A DNA stretch of 64,000 bases from Anagrus nilaparvatae. Taxonomy: Eukaryota; Arthropoda; Insecta; Hymenoptera; Mymaridae. Below are positions 35,135-46,905 of this stretch, in pieces. The stretch lies in assembly GCA_022575985.1 (NCBI GenBank), contig JAKSXM010000209.1, forward strand, positions 62,001 to 126,000, written 5' to 3'. The notes under the pieces are model-generated. The model saw only the letters and a program-made list of their open reading frames with translations, searched no databases and was not told the origin of the DNA. Each line of letters opens with the position of its first letter. Positions within the stretch are counted from its first letter, which is position 1. Both the position numbers and the translations under genes were made by a program.

Positions 35135-35265
35135 TTTTCCTGAATCGAATTTCACGAACAGCCTTTTTCACGAACGACTCATTTTACGAATTCATATTTC
35201 ACGATTACTTATTTTCCGAACGTTTTTTTCCCATAGAGCTTTGTTCACGAATAAAATAACAAAAA
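35135..35265. repeat. Degenerate 'TTTCACGAA' repeat
   Basis: Seven or so TTCACGAA, TTTACGAA or TTCCGAA-like words within 130 bp. Position next to the MULE remnant suggests an element's subterminal region. Confidence 0.4.
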
Positions 35266-35399
35266 ATCATTTTTAAATAATTTATTAACATATAATCATT
35301 TTTTAACAATTTATTCATTAATCTACAGTAAAATATTGCTTCCAATAAGTTCTAAGAACTCTAATTCTGTGCCATTATTTTTATAATTGATTTACTCAT

Positions 35400-35700
35400 T
35401 AGCAATATTTTCAATTCTATTTTGATACATTAACCACTTTTTTTTGGTGCTGCTTTAATCGATTTACCTAAATATAAATCTGTAATTGCTATTTTTGTGT
35501 CACCTTGTTCCTTTTGCAGCTGTAGTAAAAAAAATTTTACATATTAAGGTAGTTTTTTCCACAATAAGGCCAAAGCGACAGTGTCACCCCTCACTTATGT
35601 TGTTTGTCTTGTGGCTGCTTTTCGCTGGTTCCATTGTTCTGGTGGGTATATTGGATTTACATCACGCCTTCTTCCTCTAACAGGTATGCCTATGTATACT
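35400..35700 (-). pseudogene. MULE transposase C-terminal remnant
   Basis: The minus strand, in three frames, gives VRGRRRDVNPIYPPEQWN, then TNNISEG(stop)H, then FLLQLQKEQGDTKIAITDLY. The order matches the C-terminal part of MULE/FLYWCH-associated transposases: a PP..W segment, the TNN..EGWH signature, then a helix with L..EQ..T...I. The W of EGWH is a TGA stop, and at least two frameshifts are needed. A longer plus-strand open frame over the same bases is a shadow. Family recognition is from memory of the signature. Confidence 0.55.
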
Positions 35701-35707
35701 TTATTGT

Positions 35708-35741
35708 AAGCAACTGCTTGAATTTTCAAGCAGTTGCTTAA
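35708..35741. other. Perfect hairpin, 14-bp stem
   Basis: AAGCAACTGCTTGA and its reverse complement around an AATT-type loop. No T-run of a terminator type is relevant in this eukaryotic context; function unknown. Confidence 0.55.
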
Positions 35742-36700
35742 TCAGCCTGGCCGTGTATATATGATCTCAAGAACCCAAAAAAATGTATTAGAAAGGTGTG
35801 TGTTCAATTTTTTTTTTTTTTTTAAAGGTTGATCATTTTAAGCGCAATCTTTTGGTGGATTTTCTCATATATAAATCAGGATAACTTTTTAATGCTAAAA
35901 ATAAAAATATTTTTGTGCATAAAACATTTTGCAATTAAGAATGTAAATTTTAATTTATGTAATACATAATATAATAAAAATATTAAATATATTAAAATAA
36001 ACTTTTTCTTGTCTTATACATCAAGTGTAACAATTTTAATTATAAAGCTTTTTACTTTTGCTTTATACTTCTTAATAAATTTAAAAATCCTTAATTTTTT
36101 ATAAAAGTAAAATTTGTTCTTTTAGTTTTTAACATTAAATTTTTCATGTCATGTTTAATATTTTTTGACATTACAAGCAAAAAAGCTCCAAGGGTAAATT
36201 TGTATAAACTTATTGTAAAAAAAGGGTTTTAGCATGGAGAAAATCTTAAAATAGAATCGAATATCAGATTTCAAATTTAACTTTTTAGAATATTATAGTT
36301 TAGGTCTGTACTCCTATATTGTAGTCACTTTCTTTTGCTAATAGGCCCATAAAATTTTGCAATGAGTATTATTATTTTTTGGGTCCCTGAACAAGAATAT
36401 GGTATTAGTTTTTAACTAAAATACGCTAGTTTCCCGCAATAACCAAGTTTAAGTATTTTTTTTTGGTTTTTCAATATTTTCTGTTGTCTAAAACTAGAAC
36501 GAACAATTTTCATATTTATGTTCAGGGACTCAAAAAACATAAATAACAGATAAAAATGTTAAAAACCCCGTAAAATTTAACCTCAAAATTCCCATTATGG
36601 GCAACTGGACTATAATTCAATACAAACGGATTTCATATTCGTATTCAACGACCAAAAAAACATAAACAAAATAAAAATTCAAAAAAAAAAAAAAAAAATT
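35742..36700. other. Non-coding DNA with repeated 'ggtccctgaac' modules
   Basis: Modules such as 'tttgggtccctgaacaagaatatg' (36,380) and the inverted 'catatttatgttcagggact' (36,512) suggest an old inverted-repeat element; ends not resolved. Confidence 0.3.
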
Positions 36701-36711
36701 TTTTTCATTTA

Positions 36712-36950
36712 GTCATAAAATAATTGTGAGTCTATACAGACATAATCTAAAGTTACAATATCATATTCAAATGTTTTAAATAAATTTAGTTTAATTATAA
36801 TACAGACCTGATGATGGGAATTTATTCCTGAAACTAGTCGTCTAATTATTATACAAAAACAAGTTGTAAAAAGAAGGATCAATAAATAAATTAAAATAAA
36901 TATATTTTGATTTAATTAATTAAAAATATCATAAATTTAATACTCATTGG
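36712..36950 (+). repeat. Dispersed repeat with hammerhead-like motif, copy 1
   Basis: About 240 bp nearly identical, in inverted orientation, to 43,205-43,442. It contains CTGATGA (36,808-36,814), a short stem-loop (GGAA/TTCC), GAAAC (36,830-36,834), TAGTC and GTC. That spacing resembles the hammerhead ribozyme core found in Penelope-like retroelements. Stem I and the first stem II pair are poor, so activity is doubtful. It may be the 3' region of a retroelement. Confidence 0.5.
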
Positions 36951-38840
36951 AAAATTTTATGAACCTATCCTGGATCTAACAGCAAAAAAAAAGTGATCCC
37001 GAAAAAGAGGTTTAGGTCTGCACTATATCTTGTGTTTCCTAAATGGTGATTTCTTCGGGAAAAAATTATTATAGAAGCTAATAGTGTAAAAAGAAAAATT
37101 AATTTTCGAGAAGCCTTTTAGAATTGAATCTAACTAACTTTCATTTCAGATACTAGAAAGTTACTGTGAATTAATAATCAATTTAAATTGATATAATATT
37201 TTTTTTAATAAGCATTGTTTCAATTAAAGTTATTTAAAGTTACATTTAAAGAAACTTATAAAACTTTTTAATTTCTTCAATTTTGTAAAAATACAAAATA
37301 AATAAATATATTTCGTTTTTTAATTACAACTATTTATTTAAGTACCTTTAAAAAAAAGGCTCTGTAAATAAATACATTTTTTTTTATGTAACTTAATAAA
37401 AGTAATTAAAAACTTTTTTGTAAATATGCACTTTAAAAATGTATTGCACATTATGTAAATACTTATTCAAAAAAAAAGGTACTCCTTTTTTTCAAAAGCT
37501 TTTCTGGTAATTAATTTAATAGTCCTAATTTGCAGGTAAAAAGTTCAATGCGAAGGTTTACGGGTTTTAAGGACGTAGTCCCTATGGACAAAAATCGCAT
37601 TCGACGTCCTTGTGAAACATTCTGACCGTACAATGGCTATGGCTTCCAAAGTTTAATACGAATGTAAAACTACAGTTATACGTTCGTATTACAATTTCAA
37701 ATCTAAGTTTTCAAACTTTATTTTTCAAATGGTACGTAACAACATGTTTACATTAGTAGGCTTACCATGGAAATTCGAAAATAAAAGGAGGAGGTCAAAT
37801 TTGTCCAATTTAAGGTGGCGGGGGGGGGGGGGGCGGTTAAAAAGGACTTAGAATAATTTCGAAACTAGAATAACTTTCAAACAAACAAATTCAAATTTTT
37901 AGCCAGATTTGTATTTCATCACGTGTCTTGGTAGGAAATTTAAAATTTGTAAAAAATGCACATTTAAAAGTAGGTATTTTCTTATCTAGAGCTCTCAAAA
38001 CGCAGTAATCCAGCGGATTCTCTTTTTCATAAAAAAATTTAAAGTGGCAGAAATATTTTGAGTTCTACTTCATTCTACTAATCCTTCATCCATTTGATTT
38101 TGAAAAATCGACTTTAAAGACTTAAAAGAAAACGCCGAATTGAACTGATTTCTTGCGCATGTGCATTAAAAAAAAAATTTAACCCCAGAATCGGATTCTA
38201 AAGGAAATTGTCTTGAGATAAAAGGAAAAAATTTTGTGAGTTTTTAACACAAAAAATAAGAAATATTTTCTCTCTTTTTTCTTTCGTTTTTTATAAAAAG
38301 GCAAAACACAAAAATGGCCGTCAAAAATCTAGAACTGAACCTTATGAGTTAAAAAATGACGTGGAGGCTTATTTTTAGTAGTAATTTAGTAATATGGGAA
38401 AAAATACTTTGGAACCGATTTGAAGACCTGACCGAGCATTTTACAACGGCTTGGTTTAAATTGAGCCATATATGATTAGAATTTGAAAATCTAGTAATTT
38501 AAGAAATATTATTTTTTGCTCTAGAGCTTTCAAATTAAACTTATATTACACTAAAAAATTATAAACAATGAATTTTTTTGCATGCAAATTAGTTTTTGGA
38601 TCCCGGAATCATACGAGATGTTTCATATAACTAAAGGGAAAATATTTTTGAATATGAAAATTTTACATCAATTTATGAAAAAAGGTCAAAAAGAAAAAAA
38701 TGGCTGCAAAAAATTGAGAACCAGATCTAGAAATTTTAAAACTGAGTAAAGTAGTTATTTTTAGCCTCACTTTTGGAAAAAAAATAATTTGGATCGAAAG
38801 CCGCATCCCTTTAGTACAACGTGAGTCTAGATCACGTGGA
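36951..38840. other. Non-coding DNA with degenerate repeats and a G-run
   Basis: A G-rich unit at 37,785-37,840 (gtcaaatttgtccaatttaa, then a run of 14 G) belongs to the 16.9-kb minisatellite family. A roughly 400-bp degenerate duplication is visible between 38.3 and 38.8 kb ('aatggc(c/t)g(t/c)(c/a)aaaaa', 'atttttag', 'ggatcgaaag' themes). No exon recognised. Confidence 0.35.
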
Positions 38841-38849
38841 ATCCCTCAT

Positions 38850-38990
38850 ATATTTTATTTATTTATTTCTAATATAAGGTGTATTTTACAAATTGTGAAA
38901 TCATCACAATCCCATAGAGACTCATGTCTGTACATTTACCTTTGGTCAATAAAATATACATAATAAAATAATATAAGAGTTTACAATAAA
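38850..38990 (-). repeat. Possible LINE 3' tail
   Basis: On the minus strand the sequence ends 'atattagaaataaataaata', an AATAAA-type simple tail. It is preceded by a higher-complexity stretch ('ggtaaatgtacagacatgag', 'ctctatgggattgtgatg'), as in non-LTR retrotransposon 3' ends. No coding part seen. Confidence 0.3.
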
Positions 38991-40615
38991 AAATTTAAAT
39001 AGATCATGTTATAATTTTCATATTTATGTTATTGAAATTAACTTCTACATAATAGAGTGTTCAAGCAAATTAAAAAAATTAGAAGAAAGGAAAATGAATA
39101 AACAAATTATAACAAAAAACAAGTTAAAAAAGAATTTCAATTTTTTGTAGTTTTATTAATGACACTAATGATTGATATTGCATCAACGATATTATGTTAC
39201 ATAATGAAAAAAATTTGATTACTAGAAATATTCTATATTCGTAGAAACAAACAATTCAGTAATTCAGTAATAATTATATTACTGTAACGTATATATATTT
39301 ATGTATGATAAATGAAAATTAAAATTTATGCTTATTCAAAGAATATGTTAATTAAAAATTTTAGTACTATAATTGTGTTCAAAAACTTTCGAAATACTTG
39401 AATGAAATTAAAATTATAAAAATTATTGATTGGAAAATATAAATAAAATTAATCGAATTCGAATTTTTATACAAGAAAAAAGCTCCAGTTGTCAAGGTAC
39501 GCAAACTCGTTAATTTATGCTATTTTTTTTTAGTTTATTTATTTTTTTTTTGCATTAGTGCATTACTAAAAAACAAACGAAAGTGGCTGCCCAAAATCGA
39601 GAAATTAACAAAACCTCTTTTTCATCAGACTAATATTTCGTTACTTGCAGTACTTTTAAAAAATTTTTTCACTTTCGATTTTCCAATAGAACAATATAAA
39701 ATCTTGTACAAAAACATAAATTCAAAATCTAAAGCTAGTTGGAAACATGTAAATTCGTTTAATTATTTTTTTATCATTTTATATAATCTGAATATTGCTT
39801 TGCAAGAAAAGAATTAAAATTAAGAATGACACACATAAGAATAAAAAAAAATGAAGAAAAAGTTTTAAATATTGCTGATTATGCACAAAAAAAAAGTTAA
39901 AGAGCTCTTTACAAAGATTTACTTGAATAGTTGTAGTAACCTTGTGCTTTTTTTTATGTACTTACATTAACGAATAAAAAAAAATGAATTATAAAAGTAT
40001 TTAAATTTTTTTTATCCCTAAGTAGCTAATACGTGTGAATTTATTAATTGAATTGATTTTTATTGATCGAAATTTTAAATATGTTTTTATGTTACTTCTA
40101 GTTCTTTGAACATATACTTACGATATACTTAGGCCCTGTTGAAAAAAAAATAGTATCTGCATTTAGAATCACTTTGAAAAAATTAAAGAAACGTGTTTAA
40201 TTTAAATTTAAAAAAAAGTCAAGATTTAAAGGTAAATAAAATAAGTTTTTGTTTATTTTCATTTTTCCTAAAAATTAACAACTAATTTCTAAAAAAGATA
40301 GTTATTAAAAGTTTTTGAAGCTAACTTCAAACTGTTAACTAAATCATGTTAAATTAACTGAAAATATACACCCTAATCAGTAATCGCTTTAAAATTAACT
40401 TTTTTGAATTAATATTTTACTCGATTAGCAGGAGATTAAAACTTATTAACAGTTTTATGTAATTTTCGAGTATAAACGAAAGTTAAAAGTCAGTTTAAGT
40501 ACTTTACTAACTATGTAATATCAATAATTTAACCATTCACAGCGTTAATAATTTTCAATGATGTTTCTCAGAAATATTAATATTTTCATTCATTAAAATC
40601 ATTCGGATTCTCTGA
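38991..40615. other. AT-rich non-coding DNA
   Basis: Nothing recognised. Confidence 0.4.
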
Positions 40616-40618
40616 CCT

Positions 40619-40887
40619 CATATAATTTAAAAATTAAAAATGTTTGAGGAAATCTCTTTATTAATGCCTTGGCTATGGTGCGATCCTAAAAAATTGTGAT
40701 ATTATGCTTTTTTTACAGTTTTATTAATGAAAATAAAAAAATGTTCAAAAAAGAAAAATTTTTTGGGCCAATTACCATTATATGCGCAAGAAGATTATAG
40801 AAATTAAATTTTTTTTTGCTTCGTGCCATAGCCAAAGCATCAATATAGAGATTTCATCGAACATTTTTAATTTTCAAATTATAGGAA
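40619..40887. repeat. Inverted-repeat (foldback) element, ~65-bp arms
   Basis: The left arm 'aatttaaaaattaaaaatgtt...atgccttggctatgg' pairs with the right arm 'ccatagccaaagcat...aacatttttaattttcaaatt'. MITE-like; target duplication not resolved. Confidence 0.5.
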
Positions 40888-41026
40888 GTCCATAAATCTC
40901 GTATCATCAAAAATTGTACCTTTTTAACACACCCTCTGTCGCCGCCACTGTAAAACAACAAAATGGGCTAACAAGTTTTTTTTTTTAATTATAAAGGATT
41001 TACAATTGTAACAAAAACAATATTTT

Positions 41027-41117
41027 TGGCGTATAAGCACATTTCGAGCCCCAAAGAAGCTAAAAAACCGTCATTTTTTTAAAAGTCTGTATGTGTTTGT
41101 ATTTGTGGGTGTGTGTC

Positions 41118-41171
<54 letters not shown>

Positions 41172-41430
41172 TAACCGGTGATATTTCACAACCATTAAAT
41201 TTTATTATGATATTAAGACCTAATTTTTAAAAAAAATTTTTTTAAATTATTTTGTTTTTGGACGCAGTACCTAATTTTGTCTACGGGAGTTTAAAATGAC
41301 AATATCAAGGATTAGATAATTATTAGTTTTTTTAAAGTTATATTATACTTTATTAGACACAAGTTTTTAAGCATTTTCCCGAATATTTTGTTATTGCTCG
41401 AGGAACCGAAGTGCCAATAATTTGATAGCG
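41027..41430 (+). repeat. Dispersed repeat module with long (TG)n, copy 2
   Basis: Same module order as 1,436-1,560, with a (TG)n of about 40 bp near 41,122-41,163. It ends 'gaggaaccgaagtgcc', which matches 'gaggaaccttagtgcc' at the right arm of the 1.0-2.2 kb element. Confidence 0.65.
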
Positions 41431-42640
41431 ATTTTAGAAACAAATAATACTTTGGTCACAGCAAATTTTCAAAAAAGGGTATTTTTTTTCTAAAAAGAAA
41501 AAGAATGTCCCCTTAAATGAATTTTTTTTATTCTAAAACCAACTGTGTATACAATAATTTTGATCTTGGACGATTCAATCTAATGCAGCAAATTCATGAA
41601 TAATTTTGACTTTAAAAATAGTCAGTAACATATACAAATCCATATATATATAAATCCATATACCACAAAATCGATCGATGCCATTTTTTTAAGATTGTCA
41701 TCTTCAAAGAATAACCCTTAATAATTTTTTTTTTATATATACTTCTATAATATTATGAACAAGATAATACATTTTTTTTTCTGCTAGCCAGTTTTTTTCA
41801 TATATATTGAATAGCATAAATATTATATCTATAGATAAGTCGCTTATTCTAAGAGACTAAATAATACTAATTAGAATTTTATAAAAATAATCTTATTACT
41901 TTGTTAATATAATTTTTTTCATTTTTTTTTTTTAAGAAAACATCAATATACCGTATTATGTATAGTTTTTTTAGACAATGATTGATTAATTATTACCAAT
42001 GTGAATAAAAGAGACTGTATAGCAAACACTCATCAAAGTCATTTTATTAAAAACAGAAAAAAACTCAGTATTTTTTTATAATTTTTATACATTTTTATTT
42101 TTTTTTTCTAACTTTTCTTTTTTTTTTAACAAATGCAAAGTAGAATATCGACGGATGAAACTAATTGTAGCCATAATTTATTACAATTTTTAAGTCACTA
42201 GGGCTGGCGGTATTCCACACAAGATAAATACTAATTTATTTTCTGCTTTTAGTCATATTATTTAATTATTATTTTCTTAAATGAGATTTTAGAATAAGAA
42301 ATTTTTCTCTTAGTTTTGAAACAATCTATTTTAATTTCTATAGAAAAAGTTTCATCATATTAATTCAGTTAAACTTTATGCAGTTGAAAATAGATATTCT
42401 CGAGTCCAATAAATTCTATCTCTTGGTATTGTTGAAATACTTACTGTCGCTGTACCAATTCAAATTAAATGATATAAAGCATCCATTTATCCGTAATCCA
42501 TATTTATCAATACTTCCTGGGCCGAATCTTATTTATTGTATACTGCAGTATTCTGGTAAATCTTAAAACTATGAAAATGAACTCAACTCAAATTAAGAAC
42601 AAAACTATTTTCTACTTTTATAGTTTCGATCTTTTAATAA
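41431..42640. other. AT-rich non-coding DNA
   Basis: Nothing recognised; one short plus-strand open frame at 42.4 kb has no support. Confidence 0.35.
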
Positions 42641-42646
42641 CTTCTA

Positions 42647-43073
42647 CACTGTAAAAAATAACTTTCTTAGATTTACAAAAAAAATAGAATTTTTTCGAAA
42701 AATTAGTGAATTTTAAAAAAATTTTGTAAATATTCGATAAAAATCGTAAATTTACTAAATTTAGAATATTATCGAAAAACTCGAGAATTCTCGATTTTTT
42801 TTTTGTGATTTTACGAAAAAAGTTGTTAATTCACAATTATTTTTCGTAATTTTACAACTATTTTTTGTAAATTTTCGAAAAAAAATTGTAAATTATCAAT
42901 TTTTCTTGCGAATTCACAAAAAAAATCGATAATTTTTAAGTTTTTCGTTAATATACTAAATTTAGTAAATATACGATTTTTTTCGAATATTTACAAATTT
43001 TTTTGAAAATTTACTAATTTTTCGAAAATGTTCTAATTTTTTTGTTAATATAAGAAAGTTACTTTTAACAGTG
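42647..43073. mobile_element. Palindromic MITE, CACTGT ends, TA-flanked
   Basis: CACTGTAAAAAATAACTTTC at the left matches the reverse complement of the right end (CACTGTTAAAAGTAACTTTC), with TA at 42,645-42,646 and 43,074-43,075. The arms stay complementary nearly to the centre: 'atttacgattttt' words alternate on both strands, so the transcript would form one long hairpin. Confidence 0.7.
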
Positions 43074-43204
43074 TATAAATAGTTCCTTATTTAGCAAATA
43101 AATTAAAACTTATCTAATACTTTACGAAATACGGTTAAATAAAATATATATTTATAAAATTTATTTATTTATTTTTTTAATTTCAATGCATCAAAGAAAA
43201 ACTG

Positions 43205-43442
43205 AAATCAATATATTTAATTTATAATATTTTTAATTAATTAAATCAAAACATATTTATTTTAATTTATTTATTGATCCTTCTTTTTAAAACTTGTTTT
43301 TGTATAATAATTAGATGACTAATTTCAGGAATAAATTCCCATCATCAGGTCTGCATTATAATTAAACTAAATTTATTTAAAACATTTGAATATGATATTG
43401 TAACTTTAGATTATGTCTGTATAGACTCACAATTATTTTATA
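43205..43442 (-). repeat. Dispersed repeat with hammerhead-like motif, copy 2 (inverted)
   Basis: Minus-strand copy of 36,712-36,950. Here the core reads CTGATGA ... GAAAT-TAGTC-ATC: relative to copy 1, C to T and G to A changes keep the closing base pair of the putative stem III. Confidence 0.5.
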
Positions 43443-43978
43443 ATGAAAATATTTTTATAGTTATACGTTTCATTCATTTAATTACAAAAGTTTAAAAATT
43501 TATGAAGATGTAAAGGGTTTTTATTAAATCATTTAAATAAAAACTAAATAAGAGTACCTGTTTACAACCTTGATAAATTTAAATTAATGCCAAAATCGAT
43601 ATCTTTTAACTAGTTTTACTTAATAGGCTATAAAAATTATAAAAGGCTTAAAAATTATGGGTTAATCATCAAAGTTCCAAAATACTAAAATAAAAGTAAA
43701 ATAATGCAATAATTTGTGGTTCAAATAGACCTTGAAATAATCGTAAATAAATGAAGTATTCCACACTGACAAATAAAATTTGATCAAATTCTCTCAGTCT
43801 GAGGAAAATTAAATAGATAAACTGCATTGACGTTGTAATAGTATTTCTATAGATAAACCACAATAAATGGTATTAAACAGATCTGGCTTATCAAAAATTA
43901 ATTGATTCCATGGCTTATTGGTTGAGTAAATCGTTCGGTTATACAAAAGATGACCTCACCACAAGTCCTTAAAAATAC
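43443..43978. other. AT-rich non-coding DNA
   Basis: A minus-strand open frame at 43,669-43,863 lacks any recognisable feature; nothing else seen. Confidence 0.35.
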
Positions 43979-43986
43979 ATGTATAT
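43979..43986 (+). repeat. 8-bp target-site duplication ATGTATAT (left)
   Basis: Identical to 45,033-45,040, directly flanking the TIR element. Confidence 0.7.
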
Positions 43987-45032
43987 TAGAGTGGACCTAT
44001 TTTTGGACTTTGTGGAAAAACTTTGCTCCCCGGGTTTTTTTGTGAAGTTTTAGTTATAAAAAGTTCCCAGTTCCAAGGATTTTGCTTTAGCCTTACAAAA
44101 ACACGTGCCTGTAACCACATCAATTTTCCCATTTAAATAACATGGGAATTTTGAGTTTTTAGCTATACAAATTTTCACAAAAGCCAAAAAGCGTTTTAAA
44201 ATGCTAATTTTTACTGAAAAACATACTTTTTTATGTTGTAAAGACACACAAACTGCCCTGCATTCATTCCAAAGGGAATTTTGGGGCTAGAAACGCAAAT
44301 TTACATGTTTACTCAATCTTATAAAACAGGGTTTTTCGGTAATTTTCGATAAAAAGCTACAACCTCAAAAATTAACCAAAACACTTCTGGTTGGTTCACT
44401 TTTTTTGGTATAAGTGTCACTTTTCAAACGACGTAAACCGTGTATTTTTATCACTGATTCTCTCACCGCTATAGTCAATTAACCTATTGGTAATTTTTGA
44501 CCCGAAAGGCCCAATTTTTAAATTTGTTTAAATTGCTTCCAAAATTGTAATTTTTAACAAAATTGAGTTTTATAGGCCTTAAAAGTTTTCTGAAAGCTTC
44601 AAGTTTCCAAAAATTTTTTACTCGTCTCATTTCTTTAAATAGTTTTTAAGATATCGTTTTTCAAAGATAATGATGAAAATTGACTTTTTTTGAAAACCCT
44701 GAAATTGGGACTCGGTAAATTTGCATTTCTAGCCCCAAAATTCCCTTTGGAATGAATGCAGGGCGATTTGTATGTCTTTACAAAATATAAAAGTATGTTT
44801 TCCAGTAAAAATTAGCATTTTAAAACGCTTTTTGGCTTTTGTGAAAATTTGTATAGCTAAAAACTCAAAATTCCCATGTTATTTAAATGGGAAAATTGAT
44901 GTGGTTACAGGCACGTGTTTTTGCAGGGCTAAAGCAAAATCCTTGGAACTAGGAACTTTTTATGACTAAAACTTCACAAAAAAACCCGGGGAGCAAAGTT
45001 TTTCCACAAAGTCCAAAAATAGGTCCACTCTA
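43987..45032. mobile_element. Non-autonomous hAT-type element with ~280-bp TIRs
   Basis: Ends are TAGAGTGGACCTATTTTTGG and its exact reverse complement, with a perfect 8-bp duplication outside. TAGxG termini and 8-bp duplications are diagnostic of the hAT superfamily. The arms are near-identical for about 280 bp; each contains a mirror-image 65-codon open frame (MSLQ..KVCF-VKISILKRFL) that is a by-product of the arms. The central part is non-coding. Low divergence between arms and an intact duplication suggest a fairly recent insertion. Confidence 0.8.
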
Positions 45033-45040
45033 ATGTATAT
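45033..45040 (+). repeat. 8-bp target-site duplication ATGTATAT (right)
   Basis: See 43,979-43,986. Confidence 0.7.
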
Positions 45041-46285
45041 GTAACCCTTGGTGCAGCAATTCCTATAAAAAATTTTTCAAAGTAAAAAAAAAGCATTACA
45101 AAGTTTTCCTTTTAATTTTTGCGTTTGAATAAGTACTATAAAATACGATACACTATATACTATTAATTTTTTTTGCCGTTTTGTGAAAAAATCTCTAGAT
45201 TTTAACAACAAATAGTATAGAATATTTTTATTGGATACAGAAAAAATAGTGAATACAAAAAAAAATAAATTTTTCATTATATAAACGGCGTCCTAGCCTT
45301 TTCAAACCTAATGATAGCGACTTTGGATAACATGATGTTTAGATTAAGAGACAAAGGCCTGTACTTCCCCAAGAAAATTTAGATGTTAGCAAATTCATTA
45401 TTCTGCCAGGAACGAGAATGAAAATATTATTTTGAATACACTTATAAACAAGGAGATATCTTGCGCTTAATGAAAAAATTAACTTCAGAAGTTGAGTAGG
45501 TTGGCCAGTTTAGATTGCTTTGGTGTTTTTAAATATCTTCCACTGTAATTTTATTGATGCTTTTGTAATTTTGGAGAACAAAAAAAGTAACAGGATAAAA
45601 TATGTATATAGTTACCAATATGATGTCCTTTATTTGAGAAAAATAAGGAGGTACATGGCCAAAACTTAAAATAGTATTATACTAATTATAATATAGTCAA
45701 TAAATATAGACTCAATACAAGTGTCATTGCCTGTATTGAGAAGAAATGGACCTGTATCAACTAATTTGAAATACAGATTCATAATTTCGTTTAAAAACTG
45801 AGTACCAATGTCAGTTTTGTTAACACTCCAAACAACATTTAACACTTAAATGTTTAATGTTAATAATTTTTTGACTAACATGTAAATTATAAGAGCGTAA
45901 TATAGCTGAAAAAACGCCTGTTTAAACCTTGGAAAAACTTTAGGAGGTCAATGGACTAGAAAAACCAAAAGTGGAATTGGAATTAACCTCTTATGAGGAA
46001 CTAAAAGCATACTGCGGTTTTAATGGTGATTAGATTTAATCCAAATTTAGGTGCTGCAGCTCCTAAGATTAAGTCATCGTTTTGTTGTTGCAGTTCCTAA
46101 AAATTAAGTCATCGTATCTTTGGTACCCAAATCTTTCCTTGGCTATAATGGGCATTTGCTGCTCTTGCTTTAGCCATGTCTTGCGTGGCTTTGTTCTCCT
46201 CTAGCCGTGGGCCATTGTTGCTTTTGCCTTAGCTTTGCCACACTTATTATTACCTTCTTAACTTCTGCTCTAGTAATTATATTTT
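45041..46285. other. Mixed non-coding DNA, less AT-rich after 46.0 kb
   Basis: A duplicated 'cagctcctaagattaagtcatcg' / 'cagttcctaaaaattaagtcatcg' pair at 46.06-46.11 kb. The GC content then rises towards the LTR-like region. No exon recognised. Confidence 0.35.
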
Positions 46286-46289
46286 GTCG

Positions 46290-46905
46290 CGAGCGCGTCA
46301 ATCAGTGAACAAGGCCAAAGTCAGCAAAATCCTATAAATATAACCGCGAACAGGAGATTGGTTTAGACGATCGTCGAGTACGCATCACTCCTCAACGTAA
46401 TTCAAGACAAATCGATACGCGAAACAATGTGTAGCAAGTGGAATTAAATCAAGAGACCCTTAGAAGTCCCAACCAGACAATGGTAGATGAAGAAAGTACA
46501 AGCCATAAAAGTCAAGTAAAAGGTGTTTTAATAGAAATATAGGTAACTGATACCGGAGATTCCAGTTAAGATAGGTTCCAACAAGCCAAAAATCGTAAAG
46601 GTAAGAAAAAAGCTAATAATATACTTTTCAGTGAAATAAAAACGAGACGTTCAATAAATACGGAAAATAAATGTCAACTGCCCTGTCAAGACTCCCCTGT
46701 CCAGAGGGCAGTATCAACAACGTTGATGAAAATAAGGTTTCGGTCGTTAAAAATGAAAGCATCCACTCTTTTAATATTGTTTTAGAAGCTAAAGAAAACT
46801 TTGATAAAACTAAAGAAATATTAAAACCACTCACCTTTAAATATAGTCTAGTTAATATATCCCAAGTTATAGAAAAAGCAATATATATTTTTACAAAAGA
46901 TTAAT
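46290..46905 (+). pseudogene. Possible LTR retrotransposon remnant
   Basis: A promoter-like stretch of raised GC content (gtcgcgagcgcgtcaatcag, TATAAATA at 46,333-46,340, then 'gaacaggagattggtttag') resembles an LTR U3/R region. About 330 bp downstream an open frame begins MSTALSRLPCPEGSINNVDE; ALSRLP recalls the 'VADALSR' motif at the RNase H end of Ty3/gypsy polyproteins. The rest of the frame (to 46,904) shows no domain. Alternatively it is chance. No second LTR was identified. Confidence 0.3.

Noticed and set aside
35486..35680. Plus-strand hydrophobic 64-codon frame
   Set aside because: Shadow of the minus-strand MULE remnant.
44050..44969. Mirror-image 65-codon frames as duplicated genes
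   Set aside because: They lie in the two TIR arms of a hAT-type element and have no recognised domain.
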